Assembly: GCF_963678975.1 (NCBI RefSeq)
Contig: NC_089277.1
Location: 26,796,672-26,860,671, forward strand
Length of the DNA: 64,000 bases
Direction of reading: 5' to 3'
From: Dysidea avara
Lineage: Eukaryota; Porifera; Demospongiae; Dictyoceratida; Dysideidae
Shown here piece after piece: positions 23,444-34,538 of this stretch. Under the pieces are notes generated by a model. That model saw only the letters and a program-made list of their open reading frames with translations. It had not been told where the DNA came from and did not search any database. The position numbers and the translations under genes are program-made. How positions within the stretch are numbered: position 1 is the first letter of the stretch; each line of letters starts with the position of its first letter.

Positions 23444-23772
23444 TCTAATCAAAAACAGCCAAGCTGTAAAAAAAGGAGTGCGGCCCTTGAAAAGGCTATG
23501 GTGAAAAAGGATGTGAAATCCAAGGTGGCGGCCAAGAAATGGCTGTGATGGTAGGTTAATGGTAAAAATTTTAATAACGACAATTCAGGTGAATTTTGTG
23601 CCAATTGACCAAGCGGCACCAAATTCACCTGAATTGTCGTTATTAAATTTTTTACCATTAACCTACCATCACAGCCATTTCTTGGCCGCCACCTTGGATT
23701 TCACATCTTTTTTCACCATAGCCTTTTCAAGGGCAGCACTCTTTTTTTACAGCTTGGCTGTTTTGGATTAGA
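23444..23772. repeat. Long palindrome, solo copy
   Basis: The same palindrome as in the composites (TCTAATCAAAAACAGCC... GGCTGTTTTGGATTAGA) but without satellite or module, showing it can move or persist alone. Confidence 0.85.
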
Positions 23773-24178
23773 TATTACAACTATAGATATACGACTCTTA
23801 ATAAGGACTGGAAATGACATCACGCACCTAAAATAGCCGTAATTTGAATGGGCATGTGGTTCCCGTAATTTGCACTGCATACTAAATTTATTGGCCATGG
23901 ATGGGAGTTTTGCAGATTTTGCGAGAGGGGTTGGAACTGGTTAGCAAAGTGTGTCACTGTACTACTAACTTTTTTTCAACTGCTTAGGCATCAGATTAAT
24001 GCTTGAAAGAAAAATAATTTCACTAGACAACCGTACAGAGCTACAAGAGTATTACAGCACTGAGTAAAGTTGTAACTAAGGAAATATGCAATGTCTAACC
24101 ACGGGTGTGACTTACAAACCATTATGTTCAATTCTAATGATCAAGGTTGTTCTAAAAGCCATATATCGCTGATATCAG

Positions 24179-24382
24179 GAAGTGTGTGCAGAGGCTACAG
24201 GAACAGAAACACACCTTGGTGTAGAAGTGATACCAAAACGATACAATGTAACAATTATTTCTGTGGGAAAGGCCACTCAGTGGCTTCCACCAAAGCAGCT
24301 TGTATCATTCAACCATACAGAACTTTCATATTATACAAAACCTACTGTAACAATAATAGTCTATAGTAAGAATAAATGTTAG
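24179..24382 (+). CDS. Possible terminal exon of unknown gene
   Basis: A 68-codon open frame entered through an acceptor-like TGATATCAG|GAAG and ending at TAG. It includes VEVIPKRYNVTIISVGKATQ and LVSFNHTELSYY. Composition looks protein-like, but no family is recognised and no upstream exon is seen. Could be chance. Confidence 0.2.
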   Translation, partial: EVCAEATGTETHLGVEVIPKRYNVTIISVGKATQWLPPKQLVSFNHTELSYYTKPTVTIIVYSKNKC

Positions 24383-25600
24383 TCTTTCATGCTATTCAAA
24401 GCGGTAGCAAGCAAAACACTCATCATATCTGACAAGTGACGTTAAATGTACAGGTAGTATACTGGACACATGACGACATTACAAATCACTATGAAGAATC
24501 ATATATCTACAGAAACATTTGGTGGCCCTATGCCCTAAAGCTTAATTCATTACCAATGCTTTCAACAAACCAAATACCAAGAAGCAGTTATTTATCTAAA
24601 GGCAAAGGGGACAAATCAAGCAGGGGGGAGGGGGGCATTAGCCAGCATGTATAGCATGCTATTTCTGAAGGGAGTCTGGGGGAATGCTCCCCCAGGAATT
24701 TTTTGGAAAATAGACATGCACACCATAGAATCTGAAAGCAATTTTGACTAAATCTAAAACTCTAAAGTTTCAGTAGTATAGGTTGAGCATGTATAACCAT
24801 TTAAACATGAAGTCTGAGGGAACACTAAAGTTTTGATAAGAAAGTAGATCGTGCACAACTATTTAAACATACTTCTCCAGGGTGCTACATACATCAATAA
24901 GTTCTAACAAGTGAGAAAACAATAACAACATCAAAGACTGATGGTAACTTCATCTAAATTACAGTAGAAGTTGGCATGTATACTGATCCACCAGTGTATT
25001 GAAGCTTTGAGAAACTTGGCAAGCAAATACATTTCAGCAGGCTTTATAGTTGACAGTCTGATTCACATATGTGGATACAATAAAAGCTAAAGATTTTACT
25101 TTACATTATTGGTGAGTGTACTTGCATCACTACAGATACTGAATATATATTTACCTACAATAGGCACTACATGTACACTGTTTTAGAATTTATCCATCTG
25201 TTAGTGTGTATATTATGAACAACTTTAGCAAGAGGTAAAACAGTTTTTTAAGGAGGGACAAAGTCAATTCCAGTACCCCCCATCCCTAAAAAAAACCTGC
25301 CAATGAGGCTGACCCCACTAGTTCTAATAAAGAACTTACATTGGTGTTAAAAAGAAACGGGTTAACACAGGTACATATGTATGATACAAGTCCTAGACAA
25401 TAGTTTTTGCCTACATGTCAAATCATACAATGTATGCAGGATGTTACAACTCACAACCACTAACATACACAGACTCTACCACCAACTACTTGCTGGTCTA
25501 CTCCAGTGAGCAAAATTAGGGAGTTGTATTAACTAGATAACAACAGCAGGCCTTTCGTGTGGCCTTTATTTAAAGTACACATTCACCATGTTTGTGATAT
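24383..25600. other. Non-coding, no recognisable feature
   Basis: Only short unsupported ORFs. A G-rich run (GGGGGGAGGGGGG, near 24625) is the sole landmark. Confidence 0.35.
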
Positions 25601-25603
25601 GGC

Positions 25604-25753
25604 TGTTCTATACCATATGCGTATTTTGTACCGTACGCGTATGGTATGTACCATACGCGTATGGTACGTACCATACGCGTACAGTACGATTTTCCGTACC
25701 ATACGCGTACGGTATAGACATACGCGTATGGTACATACCATATGCGTATTATG
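25604..25753. repeat. Array of CCATACGCGTATGG palindromes
   Basis: Eight variants of the palindrome ACCATACGCGTATGGT in 150 bp, spaced by TACC/GTAC strings, with an internal GTACGATTTTCCGTAC. The end TTCTATACCATATGCGTATT matches inverted sequence at 29405-29436. CG dinucleotides are far denser than in surrounding DNA. Confidence 0.8.
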
Positions 25754-27942
25754 CCTTTTCTCTAGCCTTGCCATCACCTAGCTACAATGGGCTGTCCTTA
25801 CAAGCATTCAGTTCTAGCTGAGCAAACTTAGAACTCAACACAATAATCTGCTTACTACTGAGCTGTGACTATAAATTTATTCATCAGCACATGCACACAT
25901 GCATTTTATCCTTGCCGTGCCCATGCAATACCCACTATAGTCCTATACTAATGTACTTAAATCTTATGTCACTTTGTCTGCAGAACTTTACATAAATGGT
26001 ACTGTGCATGTATGCCACTTTATACAGTAGCTGTCAGAAGCATACAGATGGTCTTATAATATACTCAATTATAAGTGTGGATAACTGACAATTTACAACA
26101 GAATTGGGTAAATAAGCAAGGAGAGCAATTACAACATGCATGGTAGCTAGTAAGTTCTAACTGAATTATACATAATTATACTGCTTGTGCAAAGCTAATA
26201 ACTGACTGGAAAAATGAACTTCGTAAATGTCATCAGTTGTGCAACATGGCTCCTCACTGTATTTGCATTTTTATATACTATGTACACTCTTCTTCTTTTG
26301 AGGATCCAATTTCTTGTTTACGTACTTTTCTTGTTTATGCATACTGTAAATAGTATATTCATCACACTGGACCTACAGCACAAATTAATGTGGATGTTGT
26401 TAACTTTAAAGAGTACATTCAGATAAGAATAGCTAAACACATTGTCTTCCCATGCAGTAAGTAGCGAGTAGCTATACAACGCACTTAACAATTAAACAAT
26501 GCTACTTAATATACATTCATTACTGAACTATACATTAGAACTCATAAACTCACCATAAAATCTCTGCCATGTTATGTTTTCCTACTTCATCTCAGCAGGC
26601 AATGCACATGCCTCATTCAATAGCAAAGATTCAGCGAACTACAGTTTAAAAAAATTTATTGCACAATTAATTACTATGCGCATCAGTCTTAGAGTATAGC
26701 ATGTCTAATATTGCTATAAGCTACAGCCATGCAGATTTACATTAATTAGCAAACTAAAAACATTACTTTCTCTACAGTTATATCTCTTTGCTACCTCCCT
26801 CAATGTTATTGTATCAGCATTCTCCAGGTCTTCCTCTGTTTGAGCAATCATTATACATTGTACTTCTCGAGCTCATCTGATTAAAATTGTCTGCTCAACT
26901 GTGACACACCTTTAGTGCCACCAGGCATAAATATCCATTTTTAAGTGGAAGCTATAGTGTACTAACAAATTAAAAGTAAACAATAGATTATATGTAGCAA
27001 CAATAGAATAAAATATTTAATGAAATAATATAATATATGCCTGAAAAAATTGGCTCCATTTGCCAATGGATGCAAATTATTTAATATGGTTGCTATGTTG
27101 TAACCAATCAGAATGTAATATATGGATAATTATATCAAAATCTTATGTTTATATTTAGCTACAATGCTACCTCTACTGGCTTAGCGTTTATATCACTATG
27201 CATTCCAGTTATATTCATTGAAAAATTGTGAATATCAATATGCTGGCACAATTCTACAGCCTAAAAGAAATCAATGTCTTTTGTCCTAAATAATGCTTTA
27301 GAGATCAAACTTCAAATTTCAGTTTCTGAGTAAGACAAGGAGCATACCGCTCTTGTTTTATGTTGAAGGGATAATTGGGCACCTTTAAACCCAAACACAT
27401 TTTTACAAAGTTCATATATACAAGTATAGAGAAACCCCTAGTAGAGTTTTGGGTAATATCGCTCTATATAGCTTTTAATTATTGTACTAATCTTTGACTA
27501 TCTTCAGGAGTATTTGTAAACACATAAATATTATGTGTGGGTATTGTTCTAATTGTAGGGAAGTGTAGGCAGACCATTTATAGGCAAAACAGACTACTGT
27601 ATATAATATTATTAATCAATAACTGAAAGTACACAATAACAACTAACTCTTACAACTACAGTACACAATATCAATATTACAGGTATGCATAAATTACATT
27701 ATATTACATCATGTCACATCATTACATTACATCATTAACTCTTTTACAGATATGAAGGAGGAGTAGCATTTGTAATAATGGCCTAGTTTTTGAATTTTCA
27801 TTGTATCAACAATGGATCATGAATCCAATAAGAAGCAATATATGAGTAGCAATTGCAGCCACAATGTACTGTGTGGAAGAAGAAACAAAAATTAAAATTT
27901 ACCATACAGTGTGTGCAGTTGCTATGCAACAGCTAGATAATT
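25754..27942. other. Long AT-rich stretch without supported gene
   Basis: No clear exon or repeat. Near 26560 (minus) a donor-like TTTATG|GTGAGTTT follows ATGGCAGAGATT, which might be a first exon, but nothing continues it. A hydrophobic 70-residue frame at 26214 has no other support. Confidence 0.3.
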
Positions 27943-28208
27943 TGTGACCGGATTTGCAAAAAGGTACCTTTTTCACAGACAAAATTTGACCCATGTATAT
28001 TTTGAACTTCAGGGTTTCGTAAGTTTTTGAACATATACCTTATAATTGCCTGTATGTAATTATCCATGAGTGTACAGTAGCTACTAGTATCTATCTGCAT
28101 TTTGATACTAAGAGCAAGTTTATCAGTGTAAGGAGTCAAGTGTTACGCCATTTTGTTTGCTGGTATGTAAAATGTGTGGAAAAGGTACCTTTTCACAAAT
28201 CTGGTCAT
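27943..28208. mobile_element. TA-type miniature element (TGTGACCGG family)
   Basis: TGTGACCGGATTTGCAAAAA at the left and AAATCTGGTCAT at the right. Inner GGTACCTTTTTCACA and the inverted GTGTGGAAAAGGTACC mark the same subfamily as 45964-46214. The right terminus is slightly decayed. Confidence 0.75.
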
Positions 28209-28624
28209 TCTAACTCAACTATTCTAAAGAACATATACAGTATACCAGCTTGTGTACTTTCAAATCAATTACACTGTGGATAAATGAAGTCATTTATTAT
28301 AGAAATGCAAGATGGAAATCCATGACAAATAAGGCAGTAGACAGCAGGACGAGGCAATAAATCAATATGTACAAAAGTCAGTAGACATCAAGAAAATAAT
28401 CCACAGGTGCTTACATAAACCATCATAATTATATGGGTGATGGCTCTATTGCATGTATTTTGTGGAACTGTCAGATGCTTTGATGAAATGAAATGTTAAA
28501 CAAACAACGAGATACATTGTTATAGCTAGATATACACCAATGACTACGTATAAATCAAGACATATTATATTTAATCCCCTTCCTTTGATTATACTTTTCA
28601 GACTTATACTGTATGCAGCTAGGT

Positions 28625-29175
28625 GTTATCATGTTTTTTGTAAAGCTTCCAACCCAGATGATTGACCTTTATTAGTTTTGACAATGTAGAATTTCATCAG
28701 ATCCTACCAGATCAGCAGGACTTAACACAATTCAAGACTGGATCTGCCAACACTGTGATGAATTCATGATTGGTTTTATCATATATTGTCCTAAATTAAG
28801 ATGTCATGTCAGTTTCATCACTTATATATAGTCATGCGAGATATCATGTTATTCTTTTATTTTAAGGAATGCTTTATTTTAAATAGGTTTGCATCATGCG
28901 GTAAAGTAAATTATATCTTAATCGCAGTAATCAGATCAACTTACCCTGCCATTCACTAGAATTGACACATATAAATTCAGCTTCTTTCCTTCCACTGCTA
29001 TGTGGAACAACTTGCAACCAGAGACTTTTGAAGCTTCATCTATCACCGTGTTTAACAACCTTCTTATAAATGAACTGTAAAATTGTAATTAGTTAGCTGT
29101 AGCTATATATTTTGATTTGAATATTGCATTTATACTCGCTGTGCGAGGTCTTGCAATTATATAATAATAATAAAA
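28625..29175 (+). pseudogene. LINE remnant (reverse-transcriptase C-terminal tail)
   Basis: The frame-disrupted translation gives IMFFVKLPTQ, SDPTRSAG, and then IDTYKFSFFPSTAMWNNLQP ending FNNLLINEL and a stop. The same landmarks (DIMFFIK, SGPTRSAG, CYKFSFFPSAINIWNSLP) occur in the LINE pieces at 44.8 and 45.4 kb. The 3' end carries a TAATAA-type tail. Non-functional fragment of a CR1/Jockey-like non-LTR element. Confidence 0.7.
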
Positions 29176-29344
29176 TAATATATGATTGCTCTATTAGAGT
29201 ATCTCGATCTTCACTGAATAGAAAGACTAGCTCCTCCCCCCTCCCTCTTTCCCGAACAGCAGAGTGCCATCAGGCGTAGTCAATAGGTACGGCAGTGCAA
29301 AAACCTTCTGCTTGATATTATACGCATACCAGGTTAGCTATACT

Positions 29345-29436
29345 CAGATGGTACGATTTTCCGTACCATACGTGTATGGTTGTACCGTACGCGTATACGC
29401 ATATGGTACAAAATACGCATATGGTATAGAACATGG
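29345..29436. repeat. Second array of CATACGCGTATG palindromes
   Basis: Shares GTACGATTTTCCGTACCATA and the end GCATATGGTATAGAACATGG with 25604-25753 (partly inverted). A shorter member of the same family. Confidence 0.75.
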
Positions 29437-29484
29437 CTACTAATTAAGAGGTGGTAAGATTTCACTGTAACCAAAGGCAATACA

Positions 29485-29636
29485 CACATATAATGATATA
29501 CGACAACAACATTGTCCTGGTTTCACAGCTGTCTTACTCAAGGAAATAACACCCAGGCTGAGCATTGAACCTGCAACCCAGGCCGATGCCCTAACCCCTG
29601 GCTGTTCATTATACCATGCACTCACTTTTGTTGTAA
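29485..29636 (-). mobile_element. Possible tRNA-derived SINE
   Basis: On the minus strand a B-box-like GCAGGTTCAATGCTC is preceded by an A-box-like GGTTAGGGCATCGG and followed by TCCTTGAGTAAGACAGCTG. The last string resembles the TCCTTGGGCAAGACA stretch common after tRNA-derived SINE heads. Ends are not defined. Confidence 0.4.
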
Positions 29637-29691
29637 GTATTCTTTTTATCCAACATCAAATTTTGAAACAGCTAGCTACTGGACTGAAGTA

Positions 29692-29747
29692 GTGACATCC
29701 CAGCATTCTCCAGCCTGGAAATATTCAAAAGTAAACTGAACATGTAA
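29692..29747 (+). pseudogene. Short LINE C-terminal fragment
   Basis: Reads DIPAFSSLEIFKSKLNM and a stop, the typical end of the LINE-tail domain (SSLxxFKxKL). Only this end is preserved. Confidence 0.5.
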
Positions 29748-30026
29748 CTTACGTAATTATTTTGTTGCTCTTCGTACAATATATCTAGCTACTATTTTAA
29801 AATTACCTATTGAAGATTCCACCCCAGCTCTACTGCACAACGCAATGAAAATTGATGGGCTTTGTTTAGAGTGAGGGTGTGTTTGTTTAGCAATGATTGT
29901 GGTATTTCCTTACAAATATTTGCAGTTTCCAAGCGACTTTTGAGCAAAAACCGGTTCAGACTTGTTTGAGTCACAAGCTAGTAAGCATTTTGTAGTGTGT
30001 GATAGCGTTTTTGTGCTAAGCTGAAT

Positions 30027-30065
30027 GCATAGATTTATAAACCCCTGGGGTTTATAAATCTATGC
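30027..30065. repeat. Perfect 39-bp palindrome
   Basis: GCATAGATTTATAAACCCC, one central T, then the exact complement. Isolated; no related copy is seen nearby apart from the shared TTTATAAACCC string in the ends of the element at 44534-47328. Confidence 0.95.
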
Positions 30066-30245
30066 CTGAATGTATCTTGTGTGGTGTAAGTTGAAGTTTT
30101 TCAATTTCTTTTGTTGACTCGTGTTCCAAGGGGTGTGGCACGTTATTCACATTACAATTGAGATATTTCTTATTTTAATGCTGGAATCCTACTTCAGTAA
30201 TTTTAATTGCACTTTCAGAACTCGTCACAGAATGTTCCGTATAGT

Positions 30246-30986
30246 AAGGTTGGCAATGGAAAAAATCAACTTCTATAGTTTCTCCTCCATCTCTGGGTGA
30301 TCAATCCTACCCAAGTATACATCAAAATCATAGGGTAATAATACGGTGATTCCTCTTGCTTTGTCTGTAGCGCGCATTTAATTTTTCGCGATTTTTCAGG
30401 TTTTTAAATAAAAATGGGCATCAGCGAAGCTGCTTAGAACGCTTGAATGTTTCCATGAATGGTACATTACATGGTGGTCACTATGCTATAGAAAACAGAT
30501 GTGTATTCTTGGTGAAACAGATGCTGCGAGTTTCTAAATCATAGCGTGAGAGAGGGCTATCAGTTTGCGTTGGCACGCAAACACTGTGAATCTCCACTTA
30601 ATAAGGTCCAAAAAGGTTCCTGGGAGTTAGTAAACCAACCTTGGACTTCATTAAGTGAGTTTCAGTTGGTTTATTTTTCATTGCAGACCTGTCAAGCGCC
30701 GTTTTAGCAAAAATTGAAGTACAGCGAATCACTTTTTAAACAAGTGTATTTTATAGAGCACCTCACCCAATAACCTAAAATAGTAATGGACAACATTCAA
30801 GATGTTCCTGCCCATTTTTATGAAAATGAGCCGGAATCCGTCAAAATTTACGACACGGCTAAATCCCAAATGGAAGGCATTTGGTCGCTATCAAACCCAC
30901 TATTTAAAACTAGACCATTGGTAGACTCCATCCCCTGAGTTACAAGTTAATCGCAAAGAGGGTCGATTTTTTCATTGCCAACCCTA
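30246..30986. mobile_element. hAT-like non-autonomous element, 741 bp
   Basis: Ends AAGGTTGGCAATGGAAAAAA and TTTTTTCATTGCCAACCCTA, flanked by a perfect 8-bp duplication CGTATAGT (30238-30245 and 30987-30994). No transposase ORF. Lies about 400 bp upstream of the NHL gene. Confidence 0.85.
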
Positions 30987-31403
30987 CGTATAGTCACACC
31001 CACGTGACATTGAAAGCACTAGTTCCATCTAGACACTTAATACATTGTGTTTTACTGCCTATCGAGGTGCAAAAAATGTTTTCTGTACTGTAAAATGATA
31101 GCCAGTCTTACCAGCATCAAAACATGTTGATAACAGTGAGTTATGTTGAAGTGGAAGAATAAAAAGTGATGCAGGTGGGGGATGAGAAACGGTTGTCTGG
31201 TATTTATACAATTCAGTATATAACTTCTGTACACTAACTGTGCATCTAGTGAGCATATCAGTTACTGTTTAAAATACATAATTTACCATAGCTATTTGTT
31301 GCTTTAAACTTCGGGACTGCTACTTGATGTATTTCAATGACTACACTACACAGTGTTATTACATCCTTTACTTGTAATGTAGGTACAACAATCACTGACT
31401 ACA

Positions 31404-33452
31404 ATGGCTGATAAACAGGAGACTAACAAGAACACTGCTAACAACCTGAGCTGTTCTCTTTGTGCTAAATTTGTTAAGATCCTGAGACACAAATCAGATG
31501 ATGACACTGATGATGAAACAGAAGTGAAGTGTGATGATTGTGGTAGTGATGACCCAGTTGTGGCTCTGTGTATCAACTGTACCTTATGTCTGTGTGAAGA
31601 CTGCAACAAGTGTCACAGGAAGAAGAACAAGACACATGATGTTGTTCAGCTGAATGAAGCATGTCTCCCTATGGCAACTGGTGGTGCAGGTGTCCAGCCT
31701 AAAGAGAAGGTTCCTAACTGTACCAAACATCCTAAAAATGAACTAGAATACTATTGTCAAAATTGTCAAAATTTAATCTGCCTGTCTTGTTCAGTAAAGG
31801 AACATGTTGAACACGCACATGATATTGTGAAGATAGCAGCCACCAAACACCGAAATTCACTGGTTAAAGTAATTGATTCAGTTGAGGAGATGTGTGAAAA
31901 TCTGTCCAAAGCTGAGAAGAACATAATCAGTATGAAGGACAACATACAAAGACAAGTCAAACAAATTGACAAAATCATTGACGAACATTATGCTGAGCAA
32001 CTTACTAAGTTAAATAAACATCATCTACAACTCAAAAAACAACTACAAGATGAATTGTCACAGAAGGAGGAAGCAGTGACCACACAACTGGAAGGCATAA
32101 AATCAGTACAAGTTCAACTGGCAAAGATGAAGAAACAACGTGAAGCTCTTGAGAAGATTCCTGACCTCAAGGTGTTATCCAAAAAGAAAGAAGATATAGA
32201 GAAAAGCATGAAGGAGGTTAGTGACAAGTACAAAACACTGAACACTCTACCTGTTGAAACTGACTCAATTAAATTTGTACCTGTCGCCAATCCTAATATA
32301 CTGCTAGGTCAGCTGTTTACTTCTGCACATCCACATACTTCAGAAGTGGTTGATCTTCCTCATAGCATAGGTTATAACACCAAGGTAGATTTCACCATCC
32401 AAACACGCAATTGTAAGGGTGAAAAGTGCACAAAGGGAGGTCATCACATATCGGTAGAGTTAAAATCAGTTACAGGCAATGTCACCATTGGGGAGGTGAA
32501 GGATAACAAGGATGGTAGTTATGTGGCTTCTTTTGTAGCTGGAGAAGTTGGAGATGCTAAATTGTCTGTGTCCATAAATGGGCAGCAAATTAGGGGAAGT
32601 CCATACAGCATCGTTGTGGGTAGGAATTACCAAGGAATCAATATGCCTGATGCCATAGTAAATGATAATGGTAGCATGAGGTCGCCCCGTTACATTGCAT
32701 TTGGTAAGGATGGCATGTGGGTAGTGGCTGATGACTCCAACCATTGTGTGTACATATTTAATGGTCAGGATGAATTAGTGAAAAAGTTTGGCAATAATGG
32801 TAGCAGCAGTGGCCAGTTCAGTAGTCCTCGTGGTGTTGCTTTTGATAGTGACAATCGCTTTTACATCGTTGATGGTGGGAACAAGAGAGTACAGAAGTTC
32901 AGTATCAATGGTAATTACCTACTACAGTTTGGTAACGATGGTGATGGTAAGCTCAGTGGGCCATGTGGTATCACAACACACAACAACAAAGTATATGTTG
33001 CTGATTATGGTAAGAAACATATTGCAGTGTTCCAAACTAATGGTCAATTCTGCACCTCTTTTGGTTCTGAACACTTGTGGGGTCCCTATGATGTAGCAGT
33101 TAACACAAATAATCAGTTGCTTGTTGTTGATTGGAGTAAACACTGTGTAGCCACTTTTACTCTTGATGGTCATTATGTAGGCAAATTTGGTACGCAAGGA
33201 TCTGGTAGGGGTCAACTTAGTAGTCCATGTGCTCTCGCCATTGATATTAATGGGTTTATCTTAGTAACTGAATATAGAAATTATCGAGTATCAATCTTTG
33301 ACAAGTCTGGAAACTACATCGATTGCTTTGGTTCCAATGGATCTAATGCTGGCCAGTTTAGTTATCCTTGGGGTATAGCTCTTAGTCCTAATGGTAGCAT
33401 CTATGTTAGTGACTCTAGTAACAAAAGGGTTCAAATCTTTTCCAACTACTGA
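31404..33452 (+). CDS. B-box/coiled-coil/filamin/NHL-repeat protein (TRIM-NHL-like)
   Basis: An intronless 682-residue ORF. B-box 1: C43, C46, C56, C59, C64, C67, H71, H78. B-box 2: C105, H108, C117, C120, C125, C128, H133, H138. A charged coiled coil covers ~145-285, a filamin-type Ig repeat ~300-407 (ending GSPYSIVV), and six NHL repeats ~425-682 (for example SPRGVAF...YIVDGGNKRVQKF), enough for a closed six-bladed propeller. The order matches TRIM2/3/71-type proteins, but only one N-terminal CxxC pair (C17, C20) stands where a RING would be, so E3 ligase activity is doubtful. NHL propellers of this class bind RNA or protein partners. The ATG has a good context (ACAATGG). An acceptor-like TGTAATGTAG ends at 31382, so an intron in the 5' UTR is possible. 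It lies inside the 14.9-kb block. Confidence 0.95.
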   Translation: MADKQETNKNTANNLSCSLCAKFVKILRHKSDDDTDDETEVKCDDCGSDDPVVALCINCTLCLCEDCNKCHRKKNKTHDVVQLNEACLPMATGGAGVQPKEKVPNCTKHPKNELEYYCQNCQNLICLSCSVKEHVEHAHDIVKIAATKHRNSLVKVIDSVEEMCENLSKAEKNIISMKDNIQRQVKQIDKIIDEHYAEQLTKLNKHHLQLKKQLQDELSQKEEAVTTQLEGIKSVQVQLAKMKKQREALEKIPDLKVLSKKKEDIEKSMKEVSDKYKTLNTLPVETDSIKFVPVANPNILLGQLFTSAHPHTSEVVDLPHSIGYNTKVDFTIQTRNCKGEKCTKGGHHISVELKSVTGNVTIGEVKDNKDGSYVASFVAGEVGDAKLSVSINGQQIRGSPYSIVVGRNYQGINMPDAIVNDNGSMRSPRYIAFGKDGMWVVADDSNHCVYIFNGQDELVKKFGNNGSSSGQFSSPRGVAFDSDNRFYIVDGGNKRVQKFSINGNYLLQFGNDGDGKLSGPCGITTHNNKVYVADYGKKHIAVFQTNGQFCTSFGSEHLWGPYDVAVNTNNQLLVVDWSKHCVATFTLDGHYVGKFGTQGSGRGQLSSPCALAIDINGFILVTEYRNYRVSIFDKSGNYIDCFGSNGSNAGQFSYPWGIALSPNGSIYVSDSSNKRVQIFSNY

Positions 33453-33934
33453 CATCTAACACTTTTATTATTTCACACAACTGACTACTAATTCTATACA
33501 CTATTACTGTACACACATTATTGTGACATGTGTATACACACACTTTATTAATTTTTGTACTTGACTATAGCTATACCATTGTAATATCTACTAGCACTGT
33601 AACTACTAACTTGTATCAATCAACTGTTGTATAAGAGTTAACAATATTTTTAAAGAATAATTTTTTTGTAAATCACACATATACACATCTTGTACACATA
33701 ATAAAACAATACATTTCTGTACTCGTAATATTTCTATTATACACACACACAGCATCATTATTGTTATATAGTTAACAAAAGGTTGTTGTTTTTTATTTGA
33801 ACTATGTAATAAAGTACAAGTGTAGGTGTGTTTTGATAATGAGGAAAAAGAGAAGGGTGCATGGGGGCAAACTTTAATCATTCAAAACTATTTTATATAT
33901 ATAAATTTAATTTGGTCTGCAATTCCTACAGCAT
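33453..33934 (+). other. 3' flank of the NHL gene
   Basis: AT-rich 3' UTR and intergenic sequence. AATAAA at 33700-33705 and another at 33808-33813 are candidate polyadenylation signals. Confidence 0.5.
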
Positions 33935-34100
33935 GCAAGTAATAGGGATCATAGAACAAGTAGGGAAACAAGGGAGGTCATGATCACCTGTACAACTACA
34001 GATATACCAGTGAACATTTAATCCCTAATTGAGCATATGCCCAGGGATTAAAATAATGTCTGCTATTATTATACCTATGGTTTATTCTATTCTTAAATGG
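33935..34100. mobile_element. Foldback element of the AAGTAGGGAAACAAGG family (decayed)
   Basis: AGGGATCATAGAACAAGTAG and GGGAAACAAGGGAGGT match the left arm of 55480-55690. The central TTTAATCCCTAATT...GGGATTAAA inverted repeat is kept, while the right arm is degraded. Confidence 0.55.
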
Positions 34101-34538
34101 GTAGGAATTAACTTAATACTGTGTTTCAGAAACTAAAAACTCTGTATCAAATTCAAATGCACTCATCAGGGTGATTTTCCAAAATACGGTCATATTGTAT
34201 GTGTATAATAATTGACTAATTGTATCATGCAATACTTTTAAATTGTTGTCAATTCTCTTTATCTCAGTCAGTACAACTTTTTACCCAAAAATGTGGGAAT
34301 GTATACTAGCTACACAAGACTGTAGTCTCTTGAGCCTGTCTGACACTGCAGACCTTGGAAGACTCAGATATTCCAAAAGCAGTACTGATTAATTTTTTTG
34401 TAATAGGGAATATCAACACAGGTTACGGTAAGTCATTTATTGTATGCATGTAATTTTTCATTGGTATTAATATTGTTGTAATTAATCTGTTAGTTGCAAT
34501 TGTAAATGGAATATTTCTAACTGTAACTGAAACTATTA
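34101..34538. other. Non-coding spacer
   Basis: No recognisable gene or repeat between the decayed foldback and composite copy 4. Confidence 0.35.

Noticed and set aside
26714-26880. Minus-strand frame reading AREVQCIMIAQTEEDLENAD
   Set aside because: Looks protein-like but begins after a stop with no usable acceptor and matches no family I know.
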